A DNA stretch of 64,000 nucleotides. It comes from Caldifarciminota bacterium (GTDB lineage Bacteria; Hydrothermota; Tepidihabitantia; SM23-42). The stretch lies in the NCBI GenBank assembly GCA_027026255.1, contig JALVOT010000018.1, positions 157,904-221,903 on the forward strand. Reading direction: 5' to 3'. The position numbers were made by a program, and so were the translations under genes. The notes under the pieces are model-generated. The model made no database searches and was not told where the DNA came from. It worked only from the letters and a program-made list of their open reading frames with translations. Shown piece after piece: positions 7,503 through 15,963 of the stretch. Numbering within the stretch: the stretch's first letter is position 1; the number at the start of each line of letters is the position of its first letter.

Positions 7503-7610
7503 AGATATATCCCATAGTTTTTTATTTATGGAAAGAATAATAGTATGTAACTTAGTTCACAATCTCCGTATCTTTGCAATTGCTGAGATATGGAGATACA
7601 AGAGATTGTA

Positions 7611-7713
7611 GTCTATATCAATATTTTCACGGATAATCTTAGATAATCTCACTAGTAGTTCTTTCTGGAAAGGTGGTAAGGATGTGTGTGCGCATTACAA
7701 TAATTTCGCCTGA
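7611..7713 (+). pseudogene. Remnant of the gene cut by the right window edge
   Basis: This short frame reads ...RIILDNLTSSSFWKGGKDVCAHY and then a divergent NNFA and stop. It matches the last ~30 residues of the minus-strand gene at 63831-64000. At DNA level 7635-7698 matches the complement of 63877-63940 at about 60 of 64 bases. The upstream part of the gene is missing here. Confidence 0.6.
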
Positions 7714-7860
7714 CTTCCGGTGGTTTTATGGTCTATTTGATTCCTGAATCCGAAATTCCATTATCCTTTATCCTGGAAAGTGCATCACGGATCAATTCAT
7801 TATTACAATTCTTTATTACGACGCAGCATTTTGTTATCCTGCATCCTTAATCAATCCTTC

Positions 7861-7950
7861 TGGTCGGGACGAGACGCCCCTTGGCTTACTCATTTTAGCC
7901 CGCAGGTCGTCTCGACCTGCGGTGCTTCGGGGCGGGACGCCCCATGGCTG
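7861..7950. repeat. GC-rich palindromic units related to the mobile-element core
   Basis: Contains CCGCAGGTCG-TCT-CGACCTGCGG (perfect 10-bp stem) and CGGGGCGGGACGCCCC followed by a TGGCT-type end. The same CGGGGCGGGACGCCCC unit lies inside the mobile element at 40.9 kb. No terminal repeats or target duplication were found around this copy, so it is either a degraded element or an independent REP-like sequence. Confidence 0.55.
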
Positions 7951-8027
7951 GATTATATCCTAAAAATCAAAATACAAAATCAAGGCTTGATAAGTAATAT
8001 TATTAATCTGTCGTTTCAAAAATTGAA

Positions 8028-8444
8028 TTATTCACCAATAATCTTGATTAAAACCCTTTTATCCCGTCTGCCGTCAAACTCACCGTAGAAAATCTGCTCC
8101 CAGGGACCAAAATCGAGTCTTCCATTGGTAACTGCAACCAGAACCTCCCGCCCCATCAACTGCCTCTTTATATGGGCATCACCATTTGTCTCACCGGTCC
8201 GGTTATGCTGATAAAGTTCAGGATTATGCGGGACATATCTTTCTAACCACTCAAAATAATCCTTATGAAGACCCGGCTCATCATCATTGATAAAGACACT
8301 TGCGGTTATATGCATTGAATTGACAAGGCATAACCCTTCTTTTATACCGCTCTCCTTTAACGCCTCTTCTATCCGGGATGTAATATTTATAAACTCCACC
8401 CTTTTTCTGGTATGAAACCACAACTCCTTTCGATAACTCCTCAT
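8028..8444 (-). CDS. YjbQ-family protein (UPF0047)
   Basis: 138 residues, the usual length of the YjbQ family (TIGR00149). It shows the expected [20 protein letters not shown] segment, a [13 protein letters not shown] stretch with the conserved His, and [31 protein letters not shown] at the C-terminus. The family is a trimeric metal-binding fold; a secondary thiamine-phosphate synthase activity has been reported for some members, but the physiological role is unsettled. It lies 75 bp downstream of glyA, has its own GGAGG and is probably co-transcribed with it. Confidence 0.9.
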   Translation of the reverse strand: MRSYRKELWFHTRKRVEFINITSRIEEALKESGIKEGLCLVNSMHITASVFINDDEPGLHKDYFEWLERYVPHNPELYQHNRTGETNGDAHIKRQLMGREVLVAVTNGRLDFGPWEQIFYGEFDGRRDKRVLIKIIGE

Positions 8445-8519
8445 AAAATCCTCCAGAATCTTATAAAATTATTTTAAGTCGAATCTAACTCCTTTATCAA
8501 AAATCAGACATAAAACTCT

Positions 8520-9968
8520 CTACGAAAGGAGCGATGCGGATTGGTTCAGATTCTGGACAAACTGTTTAAAGAAGTCCGGCTCGGGGAAAATGCTGGAAAG
8601 GATGCGCGCGCATAAAGATGCTGCCTCATCCAGAGGAATGCAGTACTGCATATTCAAAAATCCCTTTCGAAAATCACTGACCTCTTTTTTAAGATTTTTA
8701 TTTTCTTTAATCACATCTGCAATATATTGAGCCAGGGGTTCAAAATCCTTCTCCTTCATCCCGAATCTGGTCATCTCCTGAACACCCATCCTGATACCAC
8801 TCGCATCAAGAAAACTTTCATCATCAGGCAGTGCCTGATAATTGACAATGATATTATTCTCTTCTAATCTTCGGGCAAGCTCATTACCCGCGCCGAATTT
8901 CTTAACCCTGATCACAACCTGATGGGTCTGGGTAAATCCATCTGATTCATCACCTTCCACATCAATCCCCTTTTCCTTTAATGCCTTTGCAAATGCCCGG
9001 GCATTATTCAAAACCTGGGTTTGATACTCTTTCTTAAAGGCATTCATTTCATAGGTCGCCATCAAAAGGCCGACCAGTGTGCCTAAATGATGATTACTGG
9101 TTGAACCGGGAAATGCCCGGCCCTTAATATCAATCCAGAGTTTGGCAAGGGGACTTTCCTTATCAATATTTACCGCAATCACACCACGCTGTGAACCGAA
9201 AAATGTCTTATGGGTACTACCGGTAACAATATCAGCCCCCTCAATAAACGGCTCCTGCATTGCCCCATAAAGACCCAAGACATGTGCCATATCATACATA
9301 ATAACCGGCCTGGGATCCCAGTTTTTTACAATATCGTAAACAAACTTAACCGGCTCTTTATATAAAAACATACTCTTTCCAAAGACAATCAATTCCGGTC
9401 TTTCCTTTTCCAGAATTCGAGCGAGTTCATCGGTATCAGTTTTATATAGATTATCCCTGCGCACCGGAAAATTTATTACCCGCTCTTTTTTAGTTACCGG
9501 GTCTTCTTCAACATAGTTAAAAAGGGCACCCATCGGCTGGGAACTGAGATGGCCGCCATTATTTAAACCGTTATTCATTACAAGTTTCAGACGCCTGAAT
9601 GGCTCTCCTTGCTTGCGACCCCGATTAATAAACTTGACCACCGACTTAAAAACAACCTCATTCGCCATCTGGCCGCTGATCGGACGCACCTCCACCCGGG
9701 GACATCCAAAATATTCTGCCAGCTCTTTTCTCAACTCCTCTTCAATATCACGGATAAAATCTATACCCTGATAAAAATAGATTTCCTTTCCTTTCATCGT
9801 GCGATGTTCAGCATACCGACCCGACGGGTCGGATATCTCACACAACTTCACCAAAGGACTCGGTGTCGTCTCTGAAGGAATTAGATTGATGCATTCCTTC
9901 TGGCGCCAAAAATTATTCCTGATTAATCTTTCAACCAGATTATTCACCTTTTCCTTAAAGTCTGGCAT
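8520..9968 (-). CDS. glyA: Serine hydroxymethyltransferase-family PLP enzyme
   Basis: 482 residues, longer than the common ~420. SHMT hallmarks are present: INLIPSETTPS near the N-terminus, GRYAEHR, the DMAHVLGL segment, and GSTHKTFFGSQRGV carrying the PLP-binding lysine. The reaction would be serine plus tetrahydrofolate to glycine plus methylene-tetrahydrofolate. The sequence is divergent (extra C-terminal ~60 residues, QMANEVVFKSV instead of the usual SG-NAN-V context), so a related aldolase or hydroxymethyltransferase activity is possible. It is the first gene of an operon with yjbQ and has a short leader with AGGAGG. Confidence 0.75.
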   Translation of the reverse strand: MPDFKEKVNNLVERLIRNNFWRQKECINLIPSETTPSPLVKLCEISDPSGRYAEHRTMKGKEIYFYQGIDFIRDIEEELRKELAEYFGCPRVEVRPISGQMANEVVFKSVVKFINRGRKQGEPFRRLKLVMNNGLNNGGHLSSQPMGALFNYVEEDPVTKKERVINFPVRRDNLYKTDTDELARILEKERPELIVFGKSMFLYKEPVKFVYDIVKNWDPRPVIMYDMAHVLGLYGAMQEPFIEGADIVTGSTHKTFFGSQRGVIAVNIDKESPLAKLWIDIKGRAFPGSTSNHHLGTLVGLLMATYEMNAFKKEYQTQVLNNARAFAKALKEKGIDVEGDESDGFTQTHQVVIRVKKFGAGNELARRLEENNIIVNYQALPDDESFLDASGIRMGVQEMTRFGMKEKDFEPLAQYIADVIKENKNLKKEVSDFRKGFLNMQYCIPLDEAASLCARILSSIFPEPDFFKQFVQNLNQSASLLS

Positions 9969-9988
9969 ATAAACCTCCTATCCTGCTA

Positions 9989-10016
9989 ATACTACTCCTA
10001 AAAAGATAATTGTCAA
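9989..10016 (-). promoter_or_regulatory. glyA promoter
   Basis: Minus strand TTGACA (10016-10011), 16-bp spacer, TAGTAT (9994-9989), about 20 nt to the ATG with TAGGAGG between. The region 9969-10237 otherwise contains only this and the divergent plsC promoter. Confidence 0.65.
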
Positions 10017-10201
10017 GATAAATTTTGAAAAATAATGTTTTTTGTCATAGGCATTATTCACCGTTCCATACAAACCATTCAAATAACCTAACAGAATTTT
10101 ATTATCTTTACGATTGTGAAAATAACCGGTTTTAACCCCTGCATCGTATAAAGAAGATACCGATAATCAGAACCCCGGCCTTTGCCGGCTTTTAAAAACC
10201 C

Positions 10202-10229
10202 TTGCCATTAATAGAATTTAATGTATAAT
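10202..10229 (+). promoter_or_regulatory. plsC-ispH promoter, probably leaderless
   Basis: TTGCCA (10202-10207), 16-bp spacer, TATAAT (10224-10229), then 8 nt to the ATG at 10238. A TTG at 10229 overlaps the -10 box and cannot be the start if this promoter is used. Confidence 0.65.
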
Positions 10230-10237
10230 TGAATGTT

Positions 10238-10816
10238 ATGGGTGTGAAATGGTTTTTCTCCTGGATTCTGTTGTTTCCCTTATTAAAGTTGATGACCGGT
10301 TTTGTAGTATCCGGTTCGGTTCCGCGTAAAGGTCCGTTAATAATCGCTTCAAATCATACATCATTTCTTGACCCACCGGTTCTGGGCATCGTTGTCTGCC
10401 GGGAGGTCTATTTTCTGGCAAAACCGGGGTTATTTAAGGTCTCAAGACTCTTTGCCTGGCTGATCAAGACCTATAACGCCCTTTCCTTAGAAGGAACCAA
10501 AGGATTGAGAAAGGCAATCAGATTGATGAAAAAAGGAAAGGCGGTGGTTATCTTTCCTGAAGGGACACGTTCCAGAAAGGGTGTGCTCCTGCCATTTCAG
10601 TCCGGGGTTGGTTATCTGGCGATAAACTTTAATATCCCCGTGGTTCCGGTCTATATTGAAAATTCCAATCGAAATTTTTTTTCCCTTATACTTCGATTGT
10701 ATAGATTAAAAATAAAATTTGGTAAACCGCTCTATCCTGATGGTTATAAAAAATCTCGAGAGGATTTTGAAGATTTTACTGAAAAGATCAGAAATGCAAT
10801 ATTAGAATTAATATGA
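10238..10816 (+). CDS. plsC: 1-acyl-sn-glycerol-3-phosphate acyltransferase
   Basis: 192 residues from ATG 10238 (chosen over an in-frame TTG at 10229, which lies in the -10 box). It has the PlsC motifs in order: NHTSFLDPP (the HX4D catalytic motif), FPEGTRSR (glycerol-3-phosphate binding) and VPVYIEN. A hydrophobic N-terminus places it at the inner membrane, where it adds the second acyl chain to lysophosphatidate. Its stop overlaps the ispH start, so the two are translated together. Confidence 0.9.
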   Translation: MGVKWFFSWILLFPLLKLMTGFVVSGSVPRKGPLIIASNHTSFLDPPVLGIVVCREVYFLAKPGLFKVSRLFAWLIKTYNALSLEGTKGLRKAIRLMKKGKAVVIFPEGTRSRKGVLLPFQSGVGYLAINFNIPVVPVYIENSNRNFFSLILRLYRLKIKFGKPLYPDGYKKSREDFEDFTEKIRNAILELI

Positions 10817-11631
10817 AGATATATAAAGCGCGACACGGTGGTTTCTGTTTTGGCGTAAAGAGGGCAATCAGGCTTGCACTCGATGCCGTAAAAAATGGTG
10901 AGTCCATCTATTCATTCGGTCCTTTAATCCATAACCGCCTTGCAGTGGATGAACTCCAGAAAAAGGGGATTATTACGGTAAAAGGTATCAGGGAAATAAA
11001 AAATAAACGGGTGATTATCCGCTCCCATGGTATAAATCCAGAAATCCTGAAACAGCTACAAAAAAAAGGATTTGAAATCATTGATGCCACCTGTCCCCGG
11101 GTGCGTCGTGCCCAGCGCTTTGTTGAAAAACTTATTGATGAAGGTTATTTTGTTATTATTATAGGAGAAAAGGACCATCCCGAAATAAAAGGACTCCTCG
11201 GCTATGCCAGAGGAGAGGCAATCATATTTAATGAAACCTTAAAAATCAAAAAATACAAGCTCGGTATCGTTCCCCAGACCACCCTGGATATTGAACACTT
11301 TAATCAGGCAATCTCCCATATTCTTCCCAATGCAACAGAAGTAAAAATTTTTAATACAATCTGCCACGAGACCGTGCTCAGAATCAGGGAGGCAAAGCGT
11401 CTTGCCCGTAAATGTGATGCAATGATTGTGGTGGGTGGAAAAAACAGTGCCAATACTACCAGATTATATGAAGTATGCCGACACTACAAACCATCCTATC
11501 ATATCGAGTCGGCAAAGGAAATCTCAAAAACCTGGTTTAAGGATGTAAAGACCGTTGGTATAACCGCCGGTGCATCGACACCCAAAAAACAGGTGGACCA
11601 GGTGGTCAAGCGTTTAAAAAAACTTTTTTGA
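10813..11631 (+). CDS. ispH: 4-hydroxy-3-methylbut-2-enyl diphosphate reductase
   Basis: 272 residues. It shows the LytB/IspH pattern: GGFCFGVKRAI with the first cluster cysteine, SHGI, DATCPRVRRAQ with the second cysteine, HPEIKGLLG, NTICHETVLR with the third cysteine, VVGGKNSANTTRL and TAGASTP. It catalyses the last step of the MEP isoprenoid pathway using an iron-sulfur cluster in the cytoplasm. The start overlaps the plsC stop by 4 nt. The shared operon links lipid and isoprenoid synthesis. Confidence 0.95.
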   Translation: MKIYKARHGGFCFGVKRAIRLALDAVKNGESIYSFGPLIHNRLAVDELQKKGIITVKGIREIKNKRVIIRSHGINPEILKQLQKKGFEIIDATCPRVRRAQRFVEKLIDEGYFVIIIGEKDHPEIKGLLGYARGEAIIFNETLKIKKYKLGIVPQTTLDIEHFNQAISHILPNATEVKIFNTICHETVLRIREAKRLARKCDAMIVVGGKNSANTTRLYEVCRHYKPSYHIESAKEISKTWFKDVKTVGITAGASTPKKQVDQVVKRLKKLF

Positions 11632-11661
11632 TATCTGATTAAAACCCTTAATAGACGATAT

Positions 11662-13311
11662 TCAGATATCCCTTCTCTGAAAAGATTTTATGCCCAGATA
11701 AAGGGGTCCGGCAATGGTGAAGATATTAAAAAGCAAAAATCCGGCAAGGCTCAAGATAATCAGGGGATAACTGAGCGGTTTTTTGAGATAGGTATTTGAA
11801 AGATAATTATAGGCAGGAATCGCCAGGATTACAATCGTAATTCCAACATACCCGATACTTACCAGAGCGGCAATAATCCCTCCGGTTCCCGCCGCAATCC
11901 TTGAAGGATTATCTTCATTGAATTGAGGATAGTGCGCACCCCAGCCCAGATTTATTGACACCAGAGAAGCAGCAACCAGAACAGCAGCTATCGGCAGCAT
12001 AATATAGAATTTCGGGTCGGTCTTAATCAGTATATTTGAGAAAAATAATAAACCTTCAATAAGAATAATTGTTACAAAAAGATTAAAAAGATATTTTATC
12101 TTGATTATCCGGGCGAATGAAATCGGTGAGGAACGGAGAAGCCAGATACCGTATTGTTCAAGACTGATTGACGGAAAGATAAAGCGCACACCCAGGGTGG
12201 CAAGAATAAAGCAGATATAGGCAAAATTTGCAAATGAGACGACGGTTCGCCATAAAGGAATCGTAAAATAGATGGGAGTCCGACGCAGGGAGAAGATATA
12301 GATAATAAGTAGTATAAAAAATATTCCAAGTTGAACCCACTGAATCGGCTCCCTCACAAAAACCAGTATATCCTTTAAGAGAAAAGTCTTTGCATCTCCA
12401 TAATAATGATACAGGACTGAATGAATCTTTTTCATCCGGGATTGATATTCACCGACCAGCATCCAGGAACGGGTATAGAAAAACCGGGCAAGATAAAATG
12501 CAATAATTACAAATGTTGATGTAACCGACAGCAGAAGAAGAAAATAAAAATGAAATCGTGCTGAACCCTGGCTCAATGTTCCAAGGATATAACCAACCCA
12601 GGTCGAGGGAAGATAAATCCCGCCAACCGTAGTCAGATTTTCAGCAAACATTAATAGGTCGCGCTGATTTTCAGTTGCAAAAACTTTTAAAAGGTCGGGA
12701 TTATTAATACGGATGTAAAAGAATGTCAGACCGAGAATTAAACCGAACAGAATAAAGATAACATCCCGGGACCTCAGTTTCGGCAGGAGACATCGGATAA
12801 TAAAGATTAAACTTGTAGCAATTGTTCCCGGTATTATTAAATAGATAATAACCGAAAAAATTGCCAGCGGATAATATTGAAATGGTGCACGCAAAGTAAT
12901 TCCGTAGGAAAAGATAAGAGGTAATATTATGATTAATGTTGCCCAGGAGGCATAAACACAATTTTCAAAGAGTTTAGCAAGATATATAGCACCCGGTCTT
13001 ATAGGCAGGGCAAAGAGCAACTGCAGTTCCCGGCTGTTATAAAATGTAGAGAGGGAAGTGATGATATTACTGAGCAGAAGCATTATGAAAAATATAAAAA
13101 ACACCATCTGGATTATCTTATTCATCAACACCGGGCCGATGATTTCCACAGATAAAAGATAATTAAATATGCGAAAGAAGAAATAGTATGCCCCGCCCAG
13201 GAATACACCAAATACCAAGATGAACGACAATATTCTGATTAAGTTAAGAGATTTAACCGAGGATTTAAAAGAGATAATCCTGGCATTCAGAAGCAATAAA
13301 AATTCCGACAT
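11662..13311 (-). CDS. ABC-type exporter permease, multi-spanning
   Basis: 549 residues with about 12 hydrophobic helices in two halves. The pattern LLFALPIRPGAIYLAKLFE near residue 100 resembles the coupling segment of ABC-2-type permeases with the 'putative ABC exporter' architecture. It starts one base after the stop of the ATPase gene, so the two form one transporter. The substrate is unknown. It is the last gene of the three-gene operon beginning with the transglutaminase-like protein. Confidence 0.75.
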   Translation of the reverse strand: MSEFLLLLNARIISFKSSVKSLNLIRILSFILVFGVFLGGAYYFFFRIFNYLLSVEIIGPVLMNKIIQMVFFIFFIMLLLSNIITSLSTFYNSRELQLLFALPIRPGAIYLAKLFENCVYASWATLIIILPLIFSYGITLRAPFQYYPLAIFSVIIYLIIPGTIATSLIFIIRCLLPKLRSRDVIFILFGLILGLTFFYIRINNPDLLKVFATENQRDLLMFAENLTTVGGIYLPSTWVGYILGTLSQGSARFHFYFLLLLSVTSTFVIIAFYLARFFYTRSWMLVGEYQSRMKKIHSVLYHYYGDAKTFLLKDILVFVREPIQWVQLGIFFILLIIYIFSLRRTPIYFTIPLWRTVVSFANFAYICFILATLGVRFIFPSISLEQYGIWLLRSSPISFARIIKIKYLFNLFVTIILIEGLLFFSNILIKTDPKFYIMLPIAAVLVAASLVSINLGWGAHYPQFNEDNPSRIAAGTGGIIAALVSIGYVGITIVILAIPAYNYLSNTYLKKPLSYPLIILSLAGFLLFNIFTIAGPLYLGIKSFQRRDI

Positions 13312-14043
13312 CTATTCTTCAGTAAGTTTCAGATATATCTCTTCAATATTTTTCCGGCCACTAATCTCGGCAAGTTCTTCTAAGGTGCCGGTAAATTTCA
13401 ATTCCCCATGATTTATAATACCAAGCCGGGTGGCGACTTCCCGGGCAAAGGAAAGGGTATGGGTGGAGATAAACAGTGTCTTTTTTTGATCCTTCAAAGA
13501 AAGAAAGGTCTCACGCACAGTCCGGGCGGTCTTAGGGTCAAGACCCACTAAGGGTTCATCAATTAAAATAAGAACAGGATTGTGCAGCAGTAATTGGCAC
13601 ATTATAATCCGTTGCTTCATTCCATGGGAATAACCCTCAGACAGCTCATCAATCCACTCTCCAATATCAAACTTTTCAAATAACTCTTTCGAACGCTTCT
13701 CATAATCCGCCTTTTTGACCCGATAGATACTGGCAACCAGGTTTATAAATTCCCGACCGGTCAGTTTGGGATAGATAAATGGTTCATCCGGCACATATCC
13801 GATCAGAGATTTCGCCTTTATAGGGGACTCTTTTATATTTATACCCTCAATAAATATCTCACCCTGGGTAGGATGGAGCAGACCCGTAATAAGCTTCAGG
13901 GTGGTGGTCTTACCCGCACCATTTGGTCCCAAAAGAACAAATATTTCACCCGGACTCAATTCGAGGTTTAAGCCTTTTAATGCCCAGAATCCATTGAACT
14001 CTTTTTTCAGGTCTTTTATTATTAATCTTTTTGAATCATTCAT
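13312..14043 (-). CDS. ABC transporter ATP-binding protein
   Basis: 243 residues with Walker A GPNGAGKTTTLK (residues 39-50), signature SEGYSHGMKQR, Walker B LILIDEP and the switch region STHTLSFA. The A-loop aromatic and the GYVPDEPFIYPKLTGREF segment resemble CcmA/NatA-type ATPases of ABC-2 exporters. It is cytoplasmic and pairs with the permease immediately downstream. Its ATG overlaps the end of the transglutaminase-like gene by 4 nt. Confidence 0.9.
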   Translation of the reverse strand: MNDSKRLIIKDLKKEFNGFWALKGLNLELSPGEIFVLLGPNGAGKTTTLKLITGLLHPTQGEIFIEGINIKESPIKAKSLIGYVPDEPFIYPKLTGREFINLVASIYRVKKADYEKRSKELFEKFDIGEWIDELSEGYSHGMKQRIIMCQLLLHNPVLILIDEPLVGLDPKTARTVRETFLSLKDQKKTLFISTHTLSFAREVATRLGIINHGELKFTGTLEELAEISGRKNIEEIYLKLTEE

Positions 14044-15515
14044 TCAGAATCGGATATATGAAAATCCAGGACCTCAATCGTTAATTTTCCCACCACCTTT
14101 AAAACCCCTGCCTGTTCAGAAATTCCACCCTCTTTCAATTTTAGATGACCGACATCAGCCGGAAACTGATTAAATGTAGGGTCAACCGGCACCCACTTTC
14201 CCAACCAGACCGCACACCAGGCATGATAATAATAGGCGGAACCATTAAGATTAATCAAACCAACATATATTTTTGCAGGAATGCCTGCAGCCCGCGCCAG
14301 GGCAGTAAATAGTATAGAATGCTCATTACAATCACCCTTCTTTGTCGCCAGGACATCAAGGGCTGAAGGTAAAGATGCAGTAGGGTCTTTTTTAAGCATT
14401 TTATAGACACCGTCTGTCAACTTCGCAGCCGCCATTTTTGCATCCTTTTCATCACCGATGATATCCTTTGCAGCCTTTATAATCTTCTCATCCCGGCATT
14501 GGATAAAGACCGTGGGTTTAAGATACTCTTTCTCTTCTTGAATCGGGATTGTAAGCACAGGAAGCTCTTCAATCCTTGGCCGCCTAAATTCCAAGGTAAT
14601 CGGCGAATCTGAGACAAGAATCTGATAATCATCAACGAGGTCAAGCCCCCCGGTATCGATATTTTTCAGACTGATCTTTAAATAATCAAGTTTTCTCGGG
14701 TCAGGGATCGGTTCTTTTAGTTTTACGGAAAAAAATGAGAGGAGGTCAAATGCATCAGCAGGTTTTATCTCAGCAAGTGCCTCAGTCTTGGACAACCGAA
14801 TCGTCTCCATATGCATTGCCGGAACCGCCTGTTTGATCATCTGATAATTATCATCAATCCAGAGGATTGAACTCATTCCCATAATATCAAGTTCAACCCG
14901 GGTTCCTTCCATCTCCCTGCCCAGAACATCAACCTTCTCCTTACCCACAACCTTCAATCGTGCCTGGGTTGATGATTGGGTGGTTGGATCAAAATAGGGA
15001 ATGGTTATCTCATCACCCGGCTTTAATCCCCTTTTTTTAATCACCTCTGGTAAGGCGTCCGGGAAATAAGGTTTTTCTTTAAGTTCCCTGGTCTGGGTAT
15101 ATTTTTTACCCTGGATAAAGGTAGTCAGGTAAAGTCTATTTCCTTCAATTTTACCTTCAAGACGTTGTTCTTCAGTATTCTTTAAAATTAAAGAAAAATC
15201 CTTTAAGGTATATTCTCTATCAGTGCGGGCAAAGATATGGGTCGTCAGGGTCCTGGGCTGGGTCATCATAAATAGAGTCATCCGGGTGATATTTTCCACC
15301 GTAAGGCCGGTATCGGTTCGGGTAATTCTGGAAAATGAATATCCGACTTTATTATTATTAATAAAGATTCCCGACCATTCTTCTTCAGAACCAGCTGGAG
15401 TCTCTACCTTCAGCTGGAGTGAAGAACCTGTCTTAGGACTCAGTCTGGTCAAAAAATAGACCGCACTGCCGAATATTATAACAATAATAATAGTAATAGT
15501 AATATTTTTTTTCAT
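14040..15515 (-). CDS. Membrane-anchored transglutaminase-like domain protein
   Basis: 491 residues. One N-terminal hydrophobic segment (residues ~5-24) anchors it or acts as a signal. The middle is beta-rich. The C-terminal transglutaminase-like core contains KKGDCNEHSILFTALARAAG (Cys), YYYHAWCAVWLG (His) and WVPVDPTFNQ (Asp), so the triad is complete. Such proteins act in the periplasm as proteases or peptide-bond-modifying enzymes. It is first in an operon with an ABC exporter, suggesting a role in handling the exported substrate or the envelope. AGGAG precedes the ATG. Confidence 0.8.
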   Translation of the reverse strand: MKKNITITIIIVIIFGSAVYFLTRLSPKTGSSLQLKVETPAGSEEEWSGIFINNNKVGYSFSRITRTDTGLTVENITRMTLFMMTQPRTLTTHIFARTDREYTLKDFSLILKNTEEQRLEGKIEGNRLYLTTFIQGKKYTQTRELKEKPYFPDALPEVIKKRGLKPGDEITIPYFDPTTQSSTQARLKVVGKEKVDVLGREMEGTRVELDIMGMSSILWIDDNYQMIKQAVPAMHMETIRLSKTEALAEIKPADAFDLLSFFSVKLKEPIPDPRKLDYLKISLKNIDTGGLDLVDDYQILVSDSPITLEFRRPRIEELPVLTIPIQEEKEYLKPTVFIQCRDEKIIKAAKDIIGDEKDAKMAAAKLTDGVYKMLKKDPTASLPSALDVLATKKGDCNEHSILFTALARAAGIPAKIYVGLINLNGSAYYYHAWCAVWLGKWVPVDPTFNQFPADVGHLKLKEGGISEQAGVLKVVGKLTIEVLDFHISDSE

Positions 15516-15532
15516 AAACTCTCCTTAGCTTA

Positions 15533-15560
15533 ATTATAGCGATTAAATCTATCGGGTCAA
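15533..15560 (-). promoter_or_regulatory. Promoter of the transglutaminase-like/ABC exporter operon
   Basis: Minus strand TTGACC (15560-15555), 16-bp spacer, TATAAT (15538-15533), short leader with TAAGGAG. The target duplication of the adjacent mobile element begins only 3 nt upstream of the -35. Confidence 0.65.
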
Positions 15561-15572
15561 GAATCTATTGGT

Positions 15573-15951
15573 CTGACTCCTCTCCACTTTTTGTCTCGAT
15601 TTTTTGTAAACTATGTTACAATATAGCCGAGGGGCGTCTCGCCCCGAGGCAGGGCGCCTGGCGAGCTGCCGGAGTTTCTGAAACGAGTTAAGAATGACAA
15701 ACCTCCAGCGGGCGGCGGGGACGCCGCCCGCGCTGAGAAAAATAGAAGCACCACCAGCCCTGGTAAAAATTGAACCGGGCGAAGATGGTAGAGAAATTTT
15801 TCAAATGACCAATAAAATAATATAAAAAAAGTAAAACGAAGTTGTTGAATATTTTTCGTCCTGATTTAATAATCTCAGAGAAGTTTATTCTATCCAGAAT
15901 ACCGTTGCAATCAATCCAGGAGGCACAATGAAAAAAGTGGAGAGGAGTCAG
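15573..15951. mobile_element. MITE-like element, copy 1 (379 bp)
   Basis: Bounded by inverted ends CTGACTCCTCTCCACTTTTT and AAAAAAGTGGAGAGGAGTCAG and flanked by the exact 9-bp direct repeat TCTATTGGT (15564-15572, 15952-15960). No transposase is encoded. Inside are GC-rich palindromes (GGGGCG-TCT-CGCCCC; GCGGGCGGC...GCCGCCCGC). Near the right end are TTGAAT-N17-AATAAT (15845-15873), AGGAGG (15918) and an outward ATG (15928). The CTGACTC end and 9-bp duplication resemble Tn5/IS50 (IS4 family). Confidence 0.85.
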
Positions 15952-15963
15952 TCTATTGGTCTT

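Larger units (their letters stand above)
7398..8027. other. Gene-poor remnant zone with palindromes
   Basis: No intact gene. It holds a 36-bp near-perfect palindrome (7467-7502, 17 of 18 arm bases paired) and a stem-loop with arms at 7559-7573 and 7594-7609. It also holds a gene remnant (7611-7713) and GC-rich palindromic units (7861-7950) related to the core of the mobile elements at 15.6, 40.8 and 51.3 kb. The rest shows no recognisable signal. Confidence 0.5.

Noticed and set aside
15845..15870. Shared TTTTTCGTCCTGATTT between the MITE-like elements and copy B
   Set aside because: A 15-16 base match in AT-rich DNA; MITE copy 2 lacks it and no wider homology exists, so I treat it as chance.
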